7,075 bases of DNA, taken from assembly GCA_003444085.1 (NCBI GenBank), contig DLVL01000134.1:1-7075 (forward strand), given 5' to 3'. The position numbers and the translations under genes were made by a program. Every line of letters begins with the position of its first letter. Position 1 is the first letter of the stretch. Source of the stretch: Kosmotogaceae bacterium. Lineage in GTDB: Bacteria > Thermotogota > Thermotogae > Petrotogales > Kosmotogaceae. Shown here piece by piece: positions 6,908-7,075 of this stretch. A model generated the notes under the pieces. It was not told the origin of the DNA. It did no database searches and was given only the letters and a program-made list of their open reading frames with translations.

Positions 6908-7075
6908 ATGGCAGATCTTGAAAAGACTATCATCAAAGCAAGAGAGAAGCTTGAACAAGCATATCTTGTTCTGCTGAAATCTGCTGGATTTCTTGAATCC
7001 AAGGATGTTGGCAAGTCTATTCCTGGCTATGAGGAGCTGCGAGAGAAGATAAAGCCTGTGATCGAAGCAGATCAT
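6908..7075 (+). CDS. N-terminal part of an unidentified BREX operon gene (possibly pglX), runs off the right edge
   Basis: An ATG one base after the brxC stop opens a frame of 56 codons to the window end. A GAGGA-type ribosome binding site lies inside the brxC 3' end, about 5 nt upstream. The peptide starts MADLEKTIIKAREKLEQAYL and continues with LLKSAGF, SIPGYEELREKIKPVIEADH. It is highly charged and helical, with no motif yet visible. In brxA-brxB-brxC loci the next gene is normally pglX, the adenine-specific methyltransferase, whose catalytic motifs lie hundreds of residues further on, so pglX is the default expectation. The N-terminus does not look like the common PglX start ('NK..L..FA...R..L'), so another operon member or a divergent subtype is possible. 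That it is a translated gene is near certain. Confidence 0.85.
   Translation, partial: MADLEKTIIKAREKLEQAYLVLLKSAGFLESKDVGKSIPGYEELREKIKPVIEADH

Noticed and set aside
1..7075. CRISPR array, tRNA or rRNA genes, transposase genes
   Set aside because: No regularly spaced direct repeats, no cloverleaf or rRNA-like sequence, and no transposase motifs were found on either strand.

Overview
This window is the left flank and first half of a BREX (bacteriophage exclusion) phage-defence locus, next to two minus-strand genes of apparently nuclease-like type. The protein-coding DNA is of moderate G+C, prefers AGA/AGG for arginine, and nearly every gene start has a strong AGGAGG-type ribosome binding site. 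This fits a member of the Thermotogota (for example the mesophilic Mesotoga/Kosmotoga group) or a similar Gram-positive-like or thermophile-derived bacterium. The taxonomic guess rests on composition and style only and is weak.

Left part (1-1551, minus strand). A gene whose first 72 codons are present starts at 217 and runs off the left edge. Upstream of it, on the same strand, is a complete 392-aa gene (1551 to 373). It carries an N-terminal PD-(D/E)XK-like nuclease motif set and a C-terminal region resembling DUF4268.

Middle (1552-2117). A 566-bp stretch without a convincing gene separates the minus-strand genes from the plus-strand operon. It holds a plausible promoter for the nuclease-like gene, an imperfect hairpin-forming repeat (1715-1760), a second small hairpin, and two copies of the odd palindrome TGTG-N-CACA just upstream of brxA. 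The pair of palindromes looks like an operator for the BREX operon.

Right part (2118-7075, plus strand). Four tightly packed genes: brxA (DUF1819, 252 aa), brxB (short DUF1788-like, 177 aa, overlapping brxA by 17 bp), brxC (1163-aa P-loop ATPase with clear Walker A and B motifs), and the first 56 codons of a fourth gene that starts one base after the brxC stop. The order brxA-brxB-brxC is that of type 1, 5 and 6 BREX systems. There the next gene is usually the methyltransferase pglX, followed by pglZ and a Lon-like (brxL) or helicase gene. The visible N-terminus of the fourth gene does not identify it, so the subtype cannot be fixed from this window.

In known BREX systems these proteins act together. 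PglX methylates host DNA at a non-palindromic site, and BrxB, BrxC and PglZ form or support the core complex that blocks replication of unmodified phage DNA. BrxA is a small helical DNA-binding protein. The divergent nuclease-like genes suggest a wider defence island.
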